64,000 bases of DNA, taken from Spartinivicinus marinus (lineage in GTDB: Bacteria > Pseudomonadota > Gammaproteobacteria > Pseudomonadales > Zooshikellaceae). This document shows, piece after piece, positions 59,771-64,000 of this stretch. Position 1 is the first letter of the stretch. Every line of letters starts with the position of its first letter. Position numbers and translations under genes: made by a program. The notes under the pieces are model-generated. The model was not told where the DNA came from. It was given only the letters and a program-made list of their open reading frames with translations, and made no database searches. The stretch is taken from NCBI RefSeq assembly GCF_026309355.1, contig NZ_JAPJZK010000001.1, positions 5,042,501 to 5,106,500 of the forward strand. The letters are read 5' to 3'.

Positions 59771-60334
59771 ATGGTTGAAATAGCAACCCTGAAAACAGAG
59801 CGGGTAATACTTCGTCAATGGCAGTCGGAGGATTATAAACCTTGTGCTGCTATCAATGCTGATCCTGTAGTGATGAAGTACTTTCCCAGTTGTTTATCAG
59901 CTGTGGAAAGTGATGCGTTTGCAGATAAAATAGTCTCTTTGATTGCCAAACGAGGATGGGGGCTATGGGCAGTAGAGTTAGTGGATACTAAACAGTTTAT
60001 TGGTTTTGTAGGTCTTCATCAGCCTGAAGCAAAGCTGCCTTTTACCCCTTGTGTTGAAATTGGCTGGCGCCTGGCTAAGGCATATTGGGGCGTTGGTTAC
60101 GCAACAGAAGCAGCACAATCAGTATTACAGTTTGCGTTTAATCAATTGAACTTGAGTGAAGTGGTTTCTTTTACATCAGTGACTAATAAACAGTCGAAAG
60201 CGGTGATGCAAAGGCTAGGGATGGTCAATACCAGGCAAAATTTTGAGCATCCTAGTGTATCAACGGAAAGCCCATTACGGGAGCATGTATTGTATAAAAT
60301 CACTAAACAGCAATGGTATGCTTTTCACGAATGA
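59771..60334 (+). CDS. GNAT family N-acetyltransferase (RimJ/RimL-like)
   Basis: 187 aa. Acetyltransferase_3 type: LKTERVILRQWQSEDYKPC at the N-terminus, EIGWRLAKAYWGVGYATEAAQ (acetyl-CoA loop, W-G-x-G-Y-A) and TNKQSKAVMQRLGM. This subfamily acetylates ribosomal-protein N-termini, amino acids or toxins; the substrate is not readable. Followed by a Nudix gene seven bases after its stop. Confidence 0.9.
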   Translation: MVEIATLKTERVILRQWQSEDYKPCAAINADPVVMKYFPSCLSAVESDAFADKIVSLIAKRGWGLWAVELVDTKQFIGFVGLHQPEAKLPFTPCVEIGWRLAKAYWGVGYATEAAQSVLQFAFNQLNLSEVVSFTSVTNKQSKAVMQRLGMVNTRQNFEHPSVSTESPLREHVLYKITKQQWYAFHE

Positions 60335-60341
60335 GATAATA

Positions 60342-60740
60342 ATGAAAGAAATAGATAAGTTGGCATGGATCTTTATAAAAGATAAAAAAATACTGGGTGC
60401 TCGATCTAAAGGTAAAGATACTTACTATATTCCTGGAGGCAAACGGGAAGTAGGTGAAACGGACCAAGCTGCACTTATTCGAGAAATTAAAGAAGAATTA
60501 TCAATTGAGCTTAAACCTGAAACGCTTGAATATATAGCAACATTTAAAGCGCAAGCCCACGGTCGTTCAGTAGGTACTCAGGTTAAGATGACCTGCTATT
60601 TAGCAGAGTTTAGTGGTGAAATTCGGGCTAATGCTGAAATTGAGGCAGTAAAATGGTTAGGTTACCAGGATAAACAGAACTGTTCATTAGTATCAAGTAA
60701 GATAATGGAGTGGCTATATAGCCAGGGGCAGATAGTATGA
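60342..60740 (+). CDS. NUDIX hydrolase
   Basis: 132 aa from ATG 60342; a longer frame from 60243 would run over the end of the GNAT gene and has no family match. Nudix box GGKREVGETDQAALIREIKEELSI, with the REx2EE metal motif intact; the final glycine of the box is replaced (ELSI). RSKGKDTYYIPGGK is typical of small MutT-like pyrophosphohydrolases. Substrate unknown. Confidence 0.88.
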   Translation: MKEIDKLAWIFIKDKKILGARSKGKDTYYIPGGKREVGETDQAALIREIKEELSIELKPETLEYIATFKAQAHGRSVGTQVKMTCYLAEFSGEIRANAEIEAVKWLGYQDKQNCSLVSSKIMEWLYSQGQIV

Positions 60741-61991
60741 TACTAGAAGTCGCTATTTTAGATGTAAAACTGTAAGCGCCAATTCTTTAGCGTTATTGAG
60801 CTAAGCTAGTCAATAATTTACGGTTAACTCAGCAGGCTTTTATCAACATTCCAAGGAAGTAATGCCTCAAGCTTTTCGACACTATCTGCATAGGGTAGTG
60901 CTTTTAGGACGATTCTAAGATAATCATAAGGCTCTAAATCATTGGCTTTAGCGGTTTCAATGAGGCTGTAATAAGTGGCGCTGGCATAGGCACCTTGTGG
61001 TGTATCTGCAAACATCCAATTTTTTCGACCAACAGCAAAGGGGCGGATAGCATTTTCTGCTTTGATATTGCTGATGGGGAGTATTCCTGATTCACAATAG
61101 ACGACCAGTTTATCCCATTGATTATCAAGGTAAGTAAAGGCCTGACCAATTTTGCCGTCCTTGGGTACTTTGTCTTTATGTTTATCTAACCATTTCCGGA
61201 TATTGTCTAATTGTGGTTTAGCGTGCTTTTGTCTGATTTGATATTTTTGTTGAATATCCAGCCCTTTTATATCTTTTTCTATGCGATATAGCTTGGCAAT
61301 CATATTGAGAGCAATGGTCGCTTTGCTGACGTTGCCCGTTTGACTTGTATGTTGAGGCTCAGCTTTTTTGGCCTCTACAAATTTACGGCGAGCATGATCC
61401 CAACTTGCGACAGGCTAAGCCTGAGAATGAAGGAGGTATTAAATGAGCTGAAATCATTCATTGAAATCCAGAGGGTTCAACTCCCTCCCGGTAAAGGTTA
61501 ACCACCAGCCGGAAGTGAGTCTTGCATGGGTAACGGCAACGTTATTCGTGAAGCGTAGACAGCGGGTACTGAAGCCGTGGGATTGAGTCTCGATATCATG
61601 TACCAGTCGGAGACCTCATTGTGTTGGGTGTGGGGTCAGCACTGCCAATACCACTACAGGTGAGGTATTGCAGTCCGACCGGGATCTATGACCAGGGCAA
61701 AGGTATAGGATGGATTTCTCAGGAACCTGTGAGGTCCAGTGTTGACCTGGGTAGTAACCACCATAGGCTCTATGGTTGAACAGGGCCAGGCCATCAAGCA
61801 ACTGCTTCCAACTTGATGGAGCAAACAGGAAGCAATCTCAGGAGCCCGTGAGCGAATCCATAAGTGACCGGGTAGTAAATACTGGAAGTCTTAGTGCTCC
61901 ATAGTACTGCTGACTTAGGGGAACTCTGCTCGGGAGGACCCTAACGAGGAAAGGGAGCACCATTGTTATTGAATCGTTATTGGGAAACATA

Positions 61992-63329
61992 ATGGGTGCA
62001 CAGAAACCTATATTTGTGTCAACGAAACAACAACGAATAGCCATGCTGGCCCGTAATAACCCAGCGATGGCCTTTACTTCTCTAAATCACTATATTGATT
62101 ATGCATGGCTTCTTAGAGCCTACCAACTTACCCGTAAAGACGGGGCGGTTGGTGTGGATGGTCAAACAGCAGCAATGTATGAGAGCCAACTGGAGTCTAA
62201 CCTCCAAGACTTATTGGACCGAATTAAATCGGGGCAATATAAAGCTCCCGCCATACGTCGCAGTTATATCCCTAAGGGTAATGGCCAACAACGGCCATTA
62301 GGTATTCCTACCTTTGAGGATAAGATTGTTCAGCGAGCGGTTGTGATGTTGCTGGAGCCTATTTATGAACAAGACTTTTATGATTGTTCATTTGGTTTCC
62401 GTAAACACCGATCAGCTCATCAAGCTCTGCAAAGTCTACGTAATCATATTATGGATGAGAAAGGCCGTTGGGTGCTGGATGTTGATATTCAACGATATTT
62501 TGACATGATTGATCATCAACACCTGCGAAATTTTCTGGCCAGACGAGTAGTTGATGGTGTTGTCCGTAAACTGATTGATAAGTGGCTAAAAGCTGGCGTT
62601 CTAGATGCTGGGGTATTGAAATACTCCGGCAGAGGTACGCCGCAGGGTGGGGTAGCATCCCCCCTATTAGCTAATGTGTATTTACACTATGTGTTGGATG
62701 AATGGTTTACCCAAGAAGTAAAACCACGTATGCGAGGCAATTGTAGTTTAACGCGATTTGCCGATGACTTTGTCATGGTATTTGAGCGTTATGATGATTG
62801 TTATCGTGTACAACAAGTGCTGGGTAAACGCTTTGAGCGATATGGACTTAACCTACACCCAGAGAAAACCCGGCGTGTCGATTTTCGCTTTCGATTTAGG
62901 AAAGAAAATCAGCAACGAGGAAAGGCCGTTAATTTTGACTTTCTTGGGTTTACACATTACTGGGGTAAATCCAGACGAGGCCATTTTGTTGTAAGACAGA
63001 AGACGGCTAAAGACCGGCTTGCCAGGACACTGAAAGCATTTAATGAGTTTTGTCGGCGATATCGTCACAAGCCATTGGATGTACAGCATACAATGCTCAA
63101 TCGTAAATTACGGGGACATTATGCCTATTTTGGTGTCACGGGTAATGGTAAATCGCTAAGAAACATCCACCATAAAGTACAACACTTGTGGCGTAAGTGG
63201 TTGGGGCGGCGGTCCAGGAAAAGCTATATTCCCTGGCAACGATTTACGGCCCTCCTCAACCGTTTCCCATTAGAACAGCCACATATTTATCATCAGTATA
63301 TTCAAGGCCATCAACTAGCGAGGCAATAA
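61992..63329 (+). CDS. ltrA: Group II intron reverse transcriptase/maturase
   Basis: 445 aa from ATG 61992 (TTG 61980 is in frame; GGGA precedes). RT motifs: IRRSYIPKGNGQQRPLGIPTFEDKIVQ, FRKHRSAHQAL, WVLDVDIQRYFDMIDH, RGTPQGGVASPLLANVYLHY and the catalytic box LTRFADDFVMVF (FADD, a common variant of YADD). A maturase (X) domain LNRKLRGHYAYFGVTGN follows. There is no zinc-finger endonuclease domain, as in several bacterial intron classes. No frameshift or stop. Confidence 0.94.
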   Translation: MGAQKPIFVSTKQQRIAMLARNNPAMAFTSLNHYIDYAWLLRAYQLTRKDGAVGVDGQTAAMYESQLESNLQDLLDRIKSGQYKAPAIRRSYIPKGNGQQRPLGIPTFEDKIVQRAVVMLLEPIYEQDFYDCSFGFRKHRSAHQALQSLRNHIMDEKGRWVLDVDIQRYFDMIDHQHLRNFLARRVVDGVVRKLIDKWLKAGVLDAGVLKYSGRGTPQGGVASPLLANVYLHYVLDEWFTQEVKPRMRGNCSLTRFADDFVMVFERYDDCYRVQQVLGKRFERYGLNLHPEKTRRVDFRFRFRKENQQRGKAVNFDFLGFTHYWGKSRRGHFVVRQKTAKDRLARTLKAFNEFCRRYRHKPLDVQHTMLNRKLRGHYAYFGVTGNGKSLRNIHHKVQHLWRKWLGRRSRKSYIPWQRFTALLNRFPLEQPHIYHQYIQGHQLARQ

Positions 63330-63335
63330 CGATGA

Positions 63336-63370
63336 GGAACCGGATGCGTTAATTGCGCTCGTCCGGGTCT
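63336..63370 (+). ncRNA. Group II intron domain V
   Basis: GGAACCGGATGCG...CGTCCGGGTCT folds as the domain V hairpin with a CG bulge (60-61 of the line) and a short distal loop. In the usual domain V the 5' strand reads GAGCC, containing the catalytic AGC triad; here it reads GAACC, giving AAC and an A-G mismatch. Domain VI follows to about 63405 (GAGGGCGGTAACGTCCTC). Confidence 0.7.
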
Positions 63371-64000
63371 GTGAGGGGTGAGGGCGGTAACGTCCTCATC
63401 TACTCGGAACCCAAGTCGCGTAATACTATTCTCTTGACATACCGCATCGTAAGCCGCATAACCATCTGTCTGTAAGTAGCCTTGATAGCCTTCAAACAGT
63501 CGCAGGGGCACCTCCTTTTCGCGAGAGGCATCATAAGTAAATAATACGGCTGGTTGTTCTGGTGGACCACCGAGTGTCACCCACATATATTTATTGGATG
63601 TAGGTGAACGACCAGGCTCTTTTAATACCTGGATGCGGGTCTCATCGGCTTGAATAAGTTCATATACCAGTTGGTGGTCTCGCAGTAGATTGATTAATGG
63701 CTGCAATGGCCGAGCGAGCTTAATTAACCAGTTCGCCATCGTCGTTCGGGTAACGCTTCCTCCGTAGCGGTTAAAGATACCTTCTAAACGATGTAAAGGA
63801 AGCGCATCCATGTATTTGGCAACAATGATATAAGCAAGCATACCAGTACTTGCTACCGATTTGGGTAAGGGATGCTGAGGTTGTAGGGCTGACTTGATTG
63901 TGCGTTGCGCGTTATCATCTTCAAATACGGCTTTTTCTTGCAAGTATTCCAGGACACGCACTTTGGCTGGGATAATATCCAGCTCCTCTTTCACTTTGAC

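Larger units (their letters stand above)
61405..63410 (+). mobile_element. Group II intron in antisense orientation within IS66 tnpC
   Basis: About 2.0 kb on the plus strand. The 5' part (61405-61985) is structured RNA-type sequence with many short palindromes, no gene; the intron-encoded protein follows, then domains V and VI. The 5' end reads TTGCGAC where GTGCGAC is expected. Exact ends are uncertain by one or two bases: ends at 61404/63409 restore the TnpC frame as G-C-W, but the canonical AY 3' end would be at 63410. Confidence 0.85.
60772..64000 (-). mobile_element. IS66-family element carrying a group II intron, runs off the window
   Basis: The left end begins GTAAGCGCC at 60772, matching the GTAAGCG start of IS66-family ends. 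tnpC on the minus strand occupies both sides of a group II intron (about 61405-63410). The other end, with tnpA and tnpB, must lie beyond 64000. Confidence 0.88.
60824..64000 (-). pseudogene. tnpC: IS66 transposase TnpC, interrupted by a group II intron (partial)
   Basis: Two exon-like parts on the minus strand. The first (64000 to about 63409) has the central DDE region: LIQADETRIQVL and GYLQTDGYAAYDAVC, ending ITRLG. The second (61404 to 60824) begins WDHARRKFVEAKKAEP, the GC/S-W-HARR block that directly follows in IS66 proteins, and includes the third catalytic residue in NIKAENAIRPFAVGRKNW. The protein is otherwise intact. The intron is antisense to tnpC, so it cannot be spliced from the tnpC transcript. 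Confidence 0.9.

Noticed and set aside
60243-60341. N-terminal extension of the Nudix gene
   Set aside because: The extra 33 residues overlap the GNAT gene out of frame and have no family match; ATG 60342 gives the normal Nudix start.
61616-62044. Minus-strand frames within the group II intron 5' region
   Set aside because: They lie in structured intron RNA sequence or antisense to the RT and show no protein features.

Overview
The window is about 43% GC by eye and reads as the chromosome of a marine-type gammaproteobacterium in the Pseudomonadales/Oceanospirillales area (Zooshikella- or Spartinivicinus-like would fit, but this is inference). Two blocks keep gene orders known from Pseudomonas: roxA-purB-hflD-mnmA-nudJ-icd-cspD-clpS-clpA-infA-bpt-aat-ftsK-lolA-rarA-crcB-serS-cysG-tus, and mlaA-pilZ-rssB-STAS-tal-dusA.

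1-25 kb is housekeeping. It includes a complete N-degron pathway within about 4.7 kb (aat and bpt add destabilising residues, ClpS recognises them, ClpA unfolds), and the tusDCB/tusE sulfur relay near mnmA, the enzyme it feeds. A tRNA-Ser(UGA) and a Bax-inhibitor-type membrane protein follow. A 354-bp MITE-like element with perfect 16-bp inverted ends sits between cysG and tusE.

25-37 kb is a stress/accessory block. A MIDAS-type VWA protein, a membrane-anchored J-protein, a small membrane protein and a CreA protein precede a tellurium-resistance-type operon (three TerD paralogues, TerA, TerB, TerC). A terminator-like hairpin separates this from a biosynthetic module: phosphoribosyltransferase-TRSP, HAD phosphatase, StiP/PELOTA-type phosphoribosyltransferase, TIM-barrel C-C lyase, then a DUF6471-like protein. 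This combination is predicted in the literature to make a nucleoside-like metabolite, but its chemistry is not established; it is the best candidate here for a poorly described system.

37-52 kb is mixed: a secreted protein, an SMR transporter, an aquaglyceroporin, a large secreted nuclease, a phosphonatase-like HAD protein lacking the expected Schiff-base lysine, an alkaline phosphatase, then the mlaA-dusA block. A 127/128-bp repeat family occurs twice, the second copy nested in the remains of another; its central stem shows compensating base changes.

52.5-64 kb is a mobile-element accretion zone beginning at the 5' end of dusA with a DusA-type tyrosine integrase. An IS4-like element (5-bp target duplication TTAAA) splits the integrase. 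Then come an IS982 remnant, an IS3-family remnant, an IS1595 element interrupted by an IS630 element (TA duplication), a truncated RidA gene, a GNAT and a Nudix gene, and an IS66 element whose tnpC is split by a group II intron in antisense orientation. The intron protein is intact, but its RNA seems to have an altered domain V triad and an atypical 5' end. The IS66 element runs off the right edge.
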